From an uncultured Planctomycetaceae bacterium (lineage in GTDB: Bacteria; Planctomycetota; Planctomycetia; Planctomycetales; Planctomycetaceae): DNA of 62,591 bases. Position numbers and translations under genes: made by a program. Under the pieces are notes generated by a model that saw nothing but the letters and a program-made list of their open reading frames with translations, ran no database searches and was not told the DNA's origin. The stretch lies in assembly GCA_903921605.1 (NCBI GenBank), contig CAIXQV010000281.1:1-62591 (forward strand). The letters are read 5' to 3'. Shown in pieces: positions 48,501-56,523 of this stretch (positions are counted from its first letter, which is position 1; each line of letters opens with the position of its first letter).

Positions 48501-49815
48501 CGTTGCGGGAAATGACACATATCAGTTTACTGACCTCCAGGGTGACGTATCGGCAAATTTCAGGATTTCCGAATCAGGTACTGGGACGGACACCGTGGAC
48601 TTCTCGAAGGTGAAATCCGGCGCTACATTCAATCTTCTTCGCACGACGCCGCAGCAGTTGAACAACCGCATCAATTTACAACTGCTTTCGGGCGACAGTA
48701 TCGAGAACATCATCGGCAGTTCGTTCAACGATGTGTTTACAGGCAATACGCTCACCAATGTCATGCACGGTGGGGATGGCAATGACACCATCGTCGGCGG
48801 AGACGGCAATGACACGATCAATGGTGGCAAAGGTAGCGATGTCGTCAATGGTGGTCGCGGTAATGATGTGCTAGCTGGCGGCGACGGGAATGACATCTTT
48901 CGGTTCAGTGAAGCGACAACCGCTGAAGCGGACTCCATCGTCGAGCTTCTGAATGAAGGAGTCGATACCATTAGCTTTGACGGAATCAATACGTCAATCG
49001 CGTTCGGACTTGGTTTAGCGACTCCGCAGTCTGTTCACCTGAATCGAACCGTGACATTGAACGCCATCGACACGTTTGAGAATCTCGAAGGCGGAAACGG
49101 TAACGACGTTCTGACCGGGAATGTTCTCAGCAATGAACTCTCCGGAGGCCGGGGCAACGACAAAATGTCCGGAGGTCCTGGTGACGATGTTTACGTTTTC
49201 CCGGCGACAACAGTTGCGGAATCCGACTCTCTGATCGAATTAAACGGTCAGGGCCTGGATACGCTCTCCTTCGGCAAACTGGCGACCAATGTCACATTGA
49301 ATCTTGGCATTACTGCGCCACAAGTCGTCCATGAAAATCGAACTCTCCGACTCAATTCCTCTGTTGAGTTTGAAAACGCGGCTGGCGGAACCGGAAACGA
49401 CATTCTCACCGGAAACAGTCGAAACAACGTGTTAGTCGGCAACGAAGGCAACGACCAGCTTCTGGGACTCGGCGGCCGAGACATTCTGATCGGCGGACTG
49501 AACTTTGATTCGCTGGTTGGTGGCGACGGCGAGGACATTCTCATCGCTGGACTAACCGACTTTGATAAAGTTCACAGAGATCTCAACCTTCTGATCGCTG
49601 AATGGGGATCCACAGATCCGATTGGCACTCGAATTACAAAGCTTCGAACCGGGGTTGGGCCAGGCTCGATCGCACTGAAAGCGGGAACCTCCGTTAAGGA
49701 CGATAACGGCCAACTCGATGAACTCACGGGCGGACTTGTCGCGTTGGACTGGTTCTTTCGGGACCTGACCGATCTTGTGACGGATCTGAATGGCGAAGTG
49801 ATTGACGAGCTGTGA
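45580..49815 (+). CDS. Giant secreted protein: LEPR-XLL signal, ELWxxDGT repeats, RTX repeats
   Basis: The 1411-residue product starts with a basic N-terminus and ETLESRLLLAADF, a LEPR-XLL-type motif. About twenty ELWxxDGTxxGT repeats follow (for example GRELWKSNGTSSGTAMV and GRELWTSDGTSAGTRMV), each with a LYFxAxD strand, spanning about residues 50-870. This is expected to form a beta-propeller-like or extended beta structure. The C-terminal part (about 1030-1330) contains RTX calcium-binding repeats (GGDGNDTIVGGDGNDTINGG) in three blocks separated by folded inserts. A C-terminal segment with LDWFFRDLTDLVTDLNGEV ends it. It is likely exported and attached to the surface or matrix. Function is unknown; adhesion or matrix formation is inferred from the repeat types. 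Confidence 0.9.
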   Translation: MSLQSSLSMFISSLFRPNQRRRSRQRTATETLESRLLLAADFRLVDDINTVDEVARDLSESVMMNGILYFGGRTKSTGRELWRSDGTDLGTRVVANIAAGSADASPDNFLVMGSTLYFTANDGVHGKELWKTDGTAGGTVMVKDIDVGLPGSHPASLTNANGVLYFSADDGVNGRELWKSNGTSSGTAMVRNLNTTAAGDGVPMDGEIVAVGSTVYFAGNTPITGTELYKSDGTSSGTKLVRDMSLPGTVQSPQSSNPRQFARVGTQVFFVATTDIAGPYVENGIWVTNGTESGTVRVSVGGDFRSLTAVGDGLYYESQGSLFRVRIANGFINELMLRYGVGEVSEFKQIGGITYFGAKEGADVPRLWRTDGTPTGTFSIKSFSPQTGYGGGGPEGLFEWNGTLHFRVYGRQIWKSTGTTAGTSGVVTFGEGSPGILGATSSRLYISGSEVLFSSNGTGAGTVRVQTVRTHGSAPSNLVAFRDTLLFTADDGQSGVELRTVDFDLIDVFPGPSSSSPTELTVFRDRVYFVATTSTGRKLWKTDGTKEGTVIVTPPSLQSSSNPTSLTVVGDTLYFTATSLNTGRELWRVDSRGNAGLVKDLRPGSGSSDPTSLVAVGNQLYFAANNGIHGRELWTSDGTSAGTRMVVDLRPGAESAEPKHLTAVGGRVFFQARNATSGYELFSSTGMAARTILVKDIHPTSSSLPTQLTNVGGTLYFTAIDNTTGRELWKSDGTNAGTVRVRDIALGAASSLPSELTNVNGTLFFQATSVGGDTELWKSNGTAATTVLVQNINPAGSSTPIGLTNIAGYLYFSATNAANGRELWRSDGTSSGTVLQQDFEAGAVDSTPAGIVRVENRLYVSAITKSFGRELYVDDLFDSTNGNDAYVVEYVPSSAGNSLRILKEQPRGASVLLAVLPANEPIDFQSVSGVDSITFKGTLTNDTFVVTMANFGVDVTLREAFIRTGGFNAHTLAGVAGNDTYQFTDLQGDVSANFRISESGTGTDTVDFSKVKSGATFNLLRTTPQQLNNRINLQLLSGDSIENIIGSSFNDVFTGNTLTNVMHGGDGNDTIVGGDGNDTINGGKGSDVVNGGRGNDVLAGGDGNDIFRFSEATTAEADSIVELLNEGVDTISFDGINTSIAFGLGLATPQSVHLNRTVTLNAIDTFENLEGGNGNDVLTGNVLSNELSGGRGNDKMSGGPGDDVYVFPATTVAESDSLIELNGQGLDTLSFGKLATNVTLNLGITAPQVVHENRTLRLNSSVEFENAAGGTGNDILTGNSRNNVLVGNEGNDQLLGLGGRDILIGGLNFDSLVGGDGEDILIAGLTDFDKVHRDLNLLIAEWGSTDPIGTRITKLRTGVGPGSIALKAGTSVKDDNGQLDELTGGLVALDWFFRDLTDLVTDLNGEVIDEL

Positions 49816-49896
49816 AGGGAAGACCATCAAATGCTGCCCGACTTCATTCTTTCCCCCGGAAGGAACGAAGCTTGGAAAAGCGTTCACGAACTCTCA

Positions 49897-50007
49897 ATGG
49901 AGGTAGACACGATCGGCTCGCTCTTCACGGAGCTTGTCAGTGTAGACGGTGGAAATGGTACCGATACCTGCAAAGGTTCAGCCGCTTGGGCGAAAGTGAG
50001 TTGTTAA
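49897..50007 (+). pseudogene. 3' remnant of a third RTX-type gene
   Basis: The frame ending at the TAA 50005-50007 reads SLFTELVSVDGGNGTDTCKG then SAAWAKVSC. This matches the last residues of the SBBP/RTX protein (SLFTQLGSVDGGDGTDVCTG then PAAWAKVSC at 45112-45202) over about 33 codons, including the final Cys and stop. Upstream of 49905 the match is lost. It is thus the tail of a paralogue whose body has been deleted or replaced by the ELWxxDGT gene. Confidence 0.8.
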
Positions 50008-50722
50008 GGCCAGCGGCAGAAAGAAAAAGTCCCTTCTGAGCCCGAGACGCTGGCCGATTCGATAGAAAGATCGGCAATCCCATGCCATTGACATCATTCG
50101 CGGGTGACCACAGAAATGTATTGAGCACGCACCGATGATCATAGCCGATGTGGCGAACCGGAGCTCGCTTTACTACTCCGGTCCGACATACCTGGGTGCC
50201 TGAATTCGATGTGACCGGAGCAGGTTGGGGAGGTGTGAAAGATTGGTCCGGTCGGCCCCCAGCGGATTAGCTTTCGGTGAACTTTTTCGCAGCTTTGACG
50301 CAGTTGTGACGTGTTCTGCAACCTGTGAGCAATTCCGCAGATCAGCAATACCGCAGGCATTGATTATCTGTTCAGCGTCCGAGGATCTCTGCGGCACATC
50401 GCCGCCGGAGAAAACATTTTGAATAAGTCCCGGTAAACTCCTGATGGAACGTCGCGGCCGCACTTAACTAAGTTAAATCAGAAGGTGACATCGCCATGAA
50501 ACAGGTATAATGCCTATGGGCTTCTCGAATCCTGCAGAGGCGGCGGATTTTCTGCAGATCATTTCGTTGAAACGGCTGGTACTGAATCGAGATAGAAAAC
50601 GTCTATTGCCGTTTTTGTACGATTGCGACGGGCGGGCGTAAACCCATGAGTGTTACTGAGCCCTGCGGCCGCTCGCCTGTTACTGGTTTTCAACTGACGA
50701 GATCCCCAAAGCGGAGGAAGAC
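50008..50722. other. Intergenic region left of the photolyase island
   Basis: No supported gene lies in these 715 bp. A GTGACA followed 15 bases later by TATAAT at about 50484-50511 could be a weak sigma-70-type promoter for the photolyase gene at 50723, but the spacer is short and it is some 210 bp from the start. Small open frames have no domain signals. Confidence 0.35.
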
Positions 50723-51907
50723 ATGGCAGATAGCGGACGTAGTGTGATGGCGTTGGTTCCCACTCGGAAGCAGGGCTTAACGCAACTGAACGATCTGGCC
50801 GAAGTCATTGGGAGCTATGCGACCGCACGTAACTACGCTGATGGGCTGACGACGAGTCGTCTTTCTCCATACATTCGGCGGCGGCTGATTCTGGAGGAGG
50901 AAGTTTTCGCGTTCGCTCTTACGGTCGGAGGATACGCTCGGATTGAGAAGTTTGCACAGGAAGTCGTCTGGCGAACGTACTGGAAAGGTTGGCTCGAAGC
51001 CCGGCCGAGCGTTTGGAAAGCCTATCTCACGCGACTTCGGACGCTCGACGAGACGCTTCCCAGGTCGGAACAGGATCATCTCGCGAGTGCGATCGCCGGG
51101 ACGACGGATTTGACGTACTTCAATGCGTGGTGCGACGAACTCACGTCCACAGGCTATCTTCACAACCACGTACGAATGTGGTTTGCGAGCATCTGGATAT
51201 TCACTCTCAGGCTTCCATGGGAGATGGGTGCTCGATTCTTTCTGGACCACCTTCTTGATGGCGATCCGGCTTCCAACACGCTCTCATGGCGATGGGTGGC
51301 CGGGCTTCAAACGCCAGGGAAACACTACCTCGCACGGGCGGATAACATCGCAAAGTATACAAACGGTCGATGGGTACCGAAACCGGGCGAACTGAATGAG
51401 TCGGCTAATGCGATTCGGGACGACGGACTCGCGCGAATCTCCGCAGTAAAGCCGGCTCTCGGACCTGATGCGGGCCAGGTACAACCGCGGGCGGTGCTCC
51501 TGCATGATGAAGACTGCGGGCCGTTGCCAGATAGCTGGGCTGCGCTCCCGGCCGTTCGATTTGTCGTTACTGACAGGCTACAACATTGTCCGGGCAAGTT
51601 AGTGGAAGAGTGGATCGCCGGCGCATGCGCTGATGCCGAAGCCCGCGTGGGAACCGTGACGCTCGCTCGCAGCGAGGAAGAAGTCACCGACTGGTGTCGG
51701 GTGAACGGGATGAATGAGGTGTGGGCATTTCGGCCACTCACAGGATTTGTCGGCGACGCTTTGGCCGTCCTCGCAACTGGACTGGCAACCACTGGTATTA
51801 AGCTCCGCTACGCTGATCGAGGACACGATATTACGTTCTTCCCTATGGCGACCAGGGGATTCTTTCCATTTTGGGAAGCAGCATCCGTCACGCTCCGCCG
51901 TCGCTGA
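50723..51907 (+). CDS. Photolyase/cryptochrome-family protein with FAD domain first and antenna-like domain last
   Basis: GGAGGAAG ahead of the ATG supports this start. The 394-residue protein begins directly with the photolyase FAD-binding helical domain: SRLSPYIRRRLILEEEV, WRTYWKGWLEARPSVW, FNAWCDELTSTGYLHNHVRM, ASIWIFTLRLPWEMGARFF, NTLSWRWVAGLQTPGKHYL (about 30-230). A linker follows, then about 140 residues with the alpha/beta rhythm of the photolyase N-terminal antenna-binding domain (AVRFVVTDRL, VTDWCRVNGMNEVWAFRPL, TGIKLRYADRGHDITFFP), ending in RGFFPFW. In ordinary photolyases the antenna domain comes first, so the order looks reversed. The catalytic substrate (cyclobutane dimers, 6-4 products or signalling) cannot be told. 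It is the first gene of a photoreactivation island and is followed by a renalase-like pseudogene. Confidence 0.8.
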   Translation: MADSGRSVMALVPTRKQGLTQLNDLAEVIGSYATARNYADGLTTSRLSPYIRRRLILEEEVFAFALTVGGYARIEKFAQEVVWRTYWKGWLEARPSVWKAYLTRLRTLDETLPRSEQDHLASAIAGTTDLTYFNAWCDELTSTGYLHNHVRMWFASIWIFTLRLPWEMGARFFLDHLLDGDPASNTLSWRWVAGLQTPGKHYLARADNIAKYTNGRWVPKPGELNESANAIRDDGLARISAVKPALGPDAGQVQPRAVLLHDEDCGPLPDSWAALPAVRFVVTDRLQHCPGKLVEEWIAGACADAEARVGTVTLARSEEEVTDWCRVNGMNEVWAFRPLTGFVGDALAVLATGLATTGIKLRYADRGHDITFFPMATRGFFPFWEAASVTLRRR

Positions 51908-51961
51908 ATAGAACTTGCCCACGGCGAGAGCTCTGAATTCTCGCAAACTCGGCTATAACAG

Positions 51962-52336
51962 ACACCTCGCAACAACTCCTTGCAAGGCCGGATTGGACGC
52001 AGCGATTGCTGAGTTTTGCACGCCAGTACCGAATGGTCGGCCGGTCATGCTGAAGCTGCTCCGGATACGGAGGCATGGCTGCTTCCAGATGCGCTGTCCA
52101 ATGCTATTGCAGAATGGCTTCCACCGGCCAGTCACCTCACCACTCACCGCTGGCGCTACAAACACAGTTCAGACGCTGACGACCGAAGGATGCTGTTCGA
52201 TCCCGAGGTCGGACTGGCGGTGTGCGGAGACTGGCCCGCCGGCGGGCGGGTTGAAGGTGAATTCCTTTCAGGTGTCGGAGCTGCTGACGCGATTTGCGAC
52301 TCGGAGGGCTTCAAGTTGGGCGAGCCGGGGGCGTGA
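51962..52336 (+). pseudogene. Renalase-like FAD-dependent oxidoreductase, C-terminal remnant
   Basis: The plus frame reads NNSLQGRIGRSDC, a TGA at 52010-52012, VLHASTEWSAGHAEAAPD, HRWRYKHSS, FDPEVGLAVCGDWPAGGRVE and GEFLSG. This follows the C-terminal part of renalase-like amine oxidases (COG3380 type), which show xNNSxxPGR, WVLHASPEWSxxH, HRWRYA, CGDWxxGGRVEGAFLSG. The TGA falls where Trp is expected, so TGG to TGA is the likely cause of inactivation. The N-terminal FAD-binding half is not found. Neighbours are photolyase genes, with which such oxidoreductases commonly cluster. A second copy of the same C-terminus is fused to a photolyase fragment at 55561-56133. Confidence 0.75.
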
Positions 52337-52554
52337 TCACAACCTTGAAATATCCGAAAAAGGTCTACGATCGCTTTCATGAAGAGCGCAGAATCAATCT
52401 CCCAAACGCACGCTCAAAGACGTGCTGGCATTCGAAGGTCTGGCGTCCGCTCCGACGCGGCCATACTCGAATTGCGAGAATCCGTGCGAAGGCTTCTCAT
52501 GGTCGATAAGGCGTTTTTTTATCGGAAGAGCTTAGCTGGTCAAAGGGGATACCG

Positions 52555-54087
52555 TTGACTCGATCCGTAGCCGTCTGGTGGGTCAAGCGCGATGCCCGAC
52601 TGACCGATAACGCATGCCTTGCCGAGGCGGAGAGACTCGGTCTCGAGATATTGCCGTTTTTCTGTTTCGAGCCGTCTTTGCTGGCAGCAGACGACACATC
52701 TGATATGCACACCAACGCTCAATGGCAGGCACTGTCTGGATTACGAACGACGCTCCGCAAACACAACGCAGATGTCGTCCTCGCCCATGGCGAGGCAGTG
52801 GAGAAGTTGGCCAAGTTACATGCCCTGGTGCCGTTCACTCATCTTCTCTCCCATGAAGAAGTCGGCAACGAGATCACGTTTCGTCGCGACCGAGCCGTGG
52901 CCGCGTGGTGTCAAGAGCGGGGTGTTGCATACCACGAGTTTCCACAGTCGAGCGTGCGTCGGGGCGGAGTGAACCGTGACCGTCTGCAGGAAATGTGGCG
53001 GTCCCGAATCGTGGATGCACGCCCGCTTCCAGTGCCTGCAATTTATCAGTCCGACGCAATCCGCCAACTGGCAGCCGCAACAGCATTCCCAAAGCTTAAG
53101 GCCTTCTCGACGAACAGCCAATGGCAGTCCGTCAGTGAGGCGGACGGTCTCGCAACGCTCATTGCCTTCCTCACTTATCGCGGGCGGTCCTATCGGGGCG
53201 GCATCAGCTCGCCGAACACTGCGTTTGCCGCGGGCTCGCGACTGAGTGTCCATCTTGCCTGGGGAACACTCACGGCCCGGCAAGTTTGGCACGCGGTCCG
53301 CGAACGGCTTGCGGCACTCGACCCTGACGACTCGCAGTCTTCGTGGTGGAAGCAGAGTTTACAGGCGTTCCTGAGTCGGTTGCATTGGAGAGATCACTTC
53401 ACACAGCGACTGGAATCTGAACCAGCACTCGAGTTCCAAACTCTTCATCCATGCTACCGCGACTTGCAGTTCGAGAACAACGAACAGCTCCATATGGCAT
53501 GGCGCGACGGCTGCACGGGTTATCCGTTGGTTGACGCTGTCATGCGTTGTCTGGCGGCCACTGGCTTCGTCAACTTTCGCATGCGGGCGATGGTGGTGAG
53601 CTTCGCATGTCACGTGCTCCATCTCGACTGGCGACTCATTCACCCGCATCTTGCTCAAGTGTTTAGAGACTACGATCCCGGCATTCACTTAAATCAGCTT
53701 CAGATGCAAGCGGGCGTCGTCGGATGGAACGCGATTCGCGTCTACAACCCGATGAAGCAACTCATCGACTGGGACTCTGAATGCCGTTTCGTGAAACAAT
53801 GGGTGCCGGAGTTGCGGGATGTACCGATAGAACACATCATTAAAGGCGAATCAATTCCCCGTTATCCCGCCCCGGTGGTGCCATTCACCGAGCGTGCTAA
53901 GTGGATGACAAACCTGCTGTACTCCAAACGCAATTCCGCCGAAGCTAAGGCTGCTACGACGGCCGTTTACCTCAAACATGGATCACGCAGGAAGGAAAGA
54001 GATTCACGCCGCAAACGGCAGCCGAAGAACGTTCTGCCAAAGAAAACGCAGACGCGGAGTTTGTTTGACGAACTCCCGGAAGAATAA
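52555..54087 (+). CDS. Cryptochrome / DNA photolyase family protein
   Basis: The start is a TTG at 52555 with AGGGGA five bases ahead; no better ATG lies close by. The 510-residue product has the normal order: an antenna-binding Rossmann-like domain (VAVWWVKRDARLTDNACLAE, LPFFCFEP) in about 1-130, then the FAD-binding domain with RGGISSPNTAFAAGSRLSVH, LSRLHWRDHFTQRLE, GYPLVDAVMRCLAATGFVNF, RMRAMVVSFACHVLHLDWR and NPMKQLIDWDSECRFVKQW. Trp residues that could form an electron-transfer chain are present. The NFRMR motif differs from the HNRMR of common class I photolyases. A Lys/Arg-rich C-terminal tail follows. It probably repairs UV photoproducts; a light-sensor role is the alternative. Confidence 0.93.
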   Translation: MTRSVAVWWVKRDARLTDNACLAEAERLGLEILPFFCFEPSLLAADDTSDMHTNAQWQALSGLRTTLRKHNADVVLAHGEAVEKLAKLHALVPFTHLLSHEEVGNEITFRRDRAVAAWCQERGVAYHEFPQSSVRRGGVNRDRLQEMWRSRIVDARPLPVPAIYQSDAIRQLAAATAFPKLKAFSTNSQWQSVSEADGLATLIAFLTYRGRSYRGGISSPNTAFAAGSRLSVHLAWGTLTARQVWHAVRERLAALDPDDSQSSWWKQSLQAFLSRLHWRDHFTQRLESEPALEFQTLHPCYRDLQFENNEQLHMAWRDGCTGYPLVDAVMRCLAATGFVNFRMRAMVVSFACHVLHLDWRLIHPHLAQVFRDYDPGIHLNQLQMQAGVVGWNAIRVYNPMKQLIDWDSECRFVKQWVPELRDVPIEHIIKGESIPRYPAPVVPFTERAKWMTNLLYSKRNSAEAKAATTAVYLKHGSRRKERDSRRKRQPKNVLPKKTQTRSLFDELPEE

Positions 54088-54196
54088 ACCGCAATCGCGT
54101 CCCCTCGAGGCAACGGCGGATGGAAGCTGAATGCCTGACGCAAATGTTCGTACTCGATGAATCGAGACACTGCCGCATCAACGCTTCGATCGGCAG

Positions 54197-54559
54197 TTAG
54201 TTGACCGCCACGAGCAATGAGAGGATCAGGACACTCAAAGCCGGGATGGTCTTTTTAAATGCGTCCCCAATCCTGATGTGCATCCCGACGGCACCCAGCA
54301 TGAGTACAGCCATCCCAATTGCAGCGGGACGCATCAAGTCAGGCCTCCAGAAACTCACAAGCAAGGATAAGGCGAGCATTACCTTGAGGCCGCCAACAAC
54401 CCACATAAACCACACCGGCAGTCCGTAAGTGGCGAACTCCTCTTTCATATTCTTCGCTGCGCCGCCCCGGTAAATCGTTGCCTTGTTGAATCGCAATAGC
54501 CAGACGTTCAAAATACCCAGCGCGATCGTCAATTGGGCAACATTGCGGATATACTCCAT
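54197..54559 (-). CDS. DoxX-like small membrane protein
   Basis: The 120-residue product has about four membrane helices (for example VAQLTIALGILNVWLLRF, WFMWVVGGLKVMLALSLLVS, AAIGMAVLMLGAVGMHIRIG, ALSVLILSLLVAV), like the DoxX/DUF4149-size group. It includes the polar IYRGGAAKNMKEEF loop typical of DoxX-like proteins. Its function is unknown. It lies within the photoreactivation island, where small membrane proteins of this size often accompany photolyases. Confidence 0.75.
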   Translation of the reverse strand: MEYIRNVAQLTIALGILNVWLLRFNKATIYRGGAAKNMKEEFATYGLPVWFMWVVGGLKVMLALSLLVSFWRPDLMRPAAIGMAVLMLGAVGMHIRIGDAFKKTIPALSVLILSLLVAVN

Positions 54560-54724
54560 TGGCTTTCCTTTGCTGCTGCCTTGAAACGGCCGAATCTTCG
54601 CTCAGGAGAGGACCGTGTTTCAGTTTTTCTGATTCATGAATTGGTGGCACGTGCCAGATGCCAAGTGTTTTCATCAATAAAGACGTGGAAGAGAAACGGG
54701 TGAGGCAAAAATTCTCTTGAACGG

Positions 54725-55528
54725 CTAAGAGCTTTGATTCATCCTCTGACACGTCTCACAAGCGTACATTTTTCGGTTGCCCAGCAGCCACGTTACGATC
54801 CTGGAACCGCAACGTCGACAACGGGATCGCTTGTAGACATTCAGCCGCTCCGCAGAATTCAAACGACTCAGCGGTTTGTCGAACAACTGGCGTTCGACGG
54901 TGATGATGCGATTGTACTTCACCCCGATTTTGAGCAAGTCCGTTGTCAACTTCCACAATGAGTCGAATTGCTCCCGTGACAACTCGTTGGATGGAGTCTC
55001 GGGGTGAATACCCAGCAGGAACAGAATCTCCGCCCGGTAAACGTTGCCAACGCCCGCGATCAATGACTGGTTCAACAGCACAGTCCCGATTGGCGATCGA
55101 CTGCGGCAAATTCGCTCCCACAGTTTTTCGGGGCATGCATCTTCGTTGAGCGGATCCTGTCCGAGCCGATCCTTGATCTCGCGGTACTGTTTGGAATTGA
55201 TCAATTCGCAACAGGTCGGCCCGTTCAAGTCAAAGGAACGTTCCTCACCAATCATTCGAACTCGCACCGCACCGCGCGGCTCGGGAGCCGGATTCTTGTG
55301 GACTCGAAATTTCCCGTACAGCCCGAGATGCACGTGCACAATCGCCCGCGGGCTCCAGTGATAAAACAAATGCTTGCCGTGAGCCGTCACGTCCTGCAAC
55401 CGGTTGCCATCAAGCCTCTTTGACTCCTTTTCAAACCGTCCCTGAGGCGAGCACATTCCAATCGCCTGGCCTGCAAACCATCCGCGATGATCACGAGCAA
55501 TCCGGTGAATCGTGTGTCCTTCTGGCAT
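54725..55528 (-). CDS. nei: Fpg/Nei-family DNA glycosylase (endonuclease VIII-like)
   Basis: The 267-residue protein starts MPEGHTIHRIARDHRGW, where the N-terminal Pro and following Glu are the catalytic residues of Fpg/Nei enzymes; the His at position 5 fits Nei more than Fpg. It has the helix-two-turn-helix QSLIAGVGNVYRAEILFLLG and a C-terminal zinc finger (CRRCGSRIVTW ... MYACETCQ). It removes oxidised bases and cuts the DNA backbone in base excision repair. Position between photolyase genes agrees with a repair cluster. Confidence 0.93.
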   Translation of the reverse strand: MPEGHTIHRIARDHRGWFAGQAIGMCSPQGRFEKESKRLDGNRLQDVTAHGKHLFYHWSPRAIVHVHLGLYGKFRVHKNPAPEPRGAVRVRMIGEERSFDLNGPTCCELINSKQYREIKDRLGQDPLNEDACPEKLWERICRSRSPIGTVLLNQSLIAGVGNVYRAEILFLLGIHPETPSNELSREQFDSLWKLTTDLLKIGVKYNRIITVERQLFDKPLSRLNSAERLNVYKRSRCRRCGSRIVTWLLGNRKMYACETCQRMNQSS

Positions 55529-55560
55529 CAGTTTTGACTTTCTGTGTTTCGATGCGATTT

Positions 55561-56133
55561 CTAGAACAATTTCAACTGCGACGCCGTCATGTTGCGTTTC
55601 ATGGAAAGCGTTCCGAGGATCCTGCCTGCAGCCGCCATGCCGCTCAGAAAAGCGCCCTCAACGCGAGGGCCGCCAGCCCAGTCACCATAAGCCGCGATCC
55701 CGGATTCGGCGTCGAAGAAACATCGCTCGCTCGTCGGATCGACCGGCATCTCCTCAGTGACCACCATCGTTGCCTGTTCGGCAAGTGTCTTCAGGTGCGA
55801 GCCACAGTCGTCGCGAGTCGCCAGATGAAAAGCGTAACTGATCCCGCGGTGCAGAAACTGCATTTGCACATCGCGCGCTCCCTCCAGCATGAACATGTGG
55901 TGCCGGTCAGACGCGTAATCGTGATGCTGTGAGATGGCCTGATAAACAAGAAGCGGCAGACGCTGCAGATTGGCCAACCTGATGGCGACCTCTAAAGCAG
56001 GATTCTCATCGGCCCTCACGGCAGTCCGCATCCAGTACAGCACGAAATCCCCATTTTCGTTCGAGCTTTCCGAATGAACACGAATTCGCTCTGACAGATG
56101 AGTTGGCAAATCTTCAAATTGATGGTTCACCAT
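55561..56133 (-). CDS. Chimeric protein: photolyase N-terminus joined to renalase-like C-terminus
   Basis: The 190-residue frame has two unrelated parts. Residues 1-135 match the antenna-binding domain of a class II-like photolyase (DFVLYWMRTAVRADENPALE, AIRLANLQRLPLLVYQ, RHHMFMLEGARDVQMQFLHRG, ATMVVTEEMPVDP). Residues 140-190 match the end of renalase-like oxidoreductases (CFFDAESGIAAYGDWAGGPR, VEGAFLSGMAAAGRI). The FAD domain of the photolyase and the FAD half of the oxidoreductase are both absent. A deletion between two neighbouring genes that kept the frame open is the simplest origin. It is unlikely to have either parent activity; whether it is expressed is unknown. Confidence 0.75.
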   Translation of the reverse strand: MVNHQFEDLPTHLSERIRVHSESSNENGDFVLYWMRTAVRADENPALEVAIRLANLQRLPLLVYQAISQHHDYASDRHHMFMLEGARDVQMQFLHRGISYAFHLATRDDCGSHLKTLAEQATMVVTEEMPVDPTSERCFFDAESGIAAYGDWAGGPRVEGAFLSGMAAAGRILGTLSMKRNMTASQLKLF

Positions 56134-56523
56134 TGGGGCAGGTATTCGAGATTCGGCGGCGATGGTAAAAATACTTCGTCAAAACAACTCTCAGAGAGAG
56201 GCGACAGAGATTTTGATTACCTTAAGAACAGGCAAAGACCCAGATGAGTTTACGGTCGAAACATTGATCAGAAATCAGGTTGAGATCCGTTCCGAATGAT
56301 GTTTCATAACAGGACCACGCATTAAAAACCTGCACAGCTCAATGTCCCAGAAAAAACTTCATTTGCCGAAAAGTCTGCACCGTTGTGATCGGCCGTTTCG
56401 CTGGCGAAAAAAATGGGCAACGGATTCTGATGAAATGAAGTTTTGCAGCGCACTGTGCTGCAGATAGAAAGGCGAACAAAATTCGAAACCGCGATCGCGT
56501 TGAACATGGACGAGGGTCAAATA
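56134..56523. other. Intergenic region between the chimeric gene and the DUF2805 gene
   Basis: About 390 bp lie between two divergent genes and should hold both promoters. I see no supported gene and no clear promoter motif. Short open frames on the minus strand near 56320-56560 lack domain signals. Confidence 0.4.

Noticed and set aside
52337..52509. Possible DUF2256-type remnant downstream of the renalase fragment
   Set aside because: A Cys and Trp/Arg-rich stretch recalls such small photolyase-linked proteins, but the expected CxxC...W pattern cannot be read in one frame.
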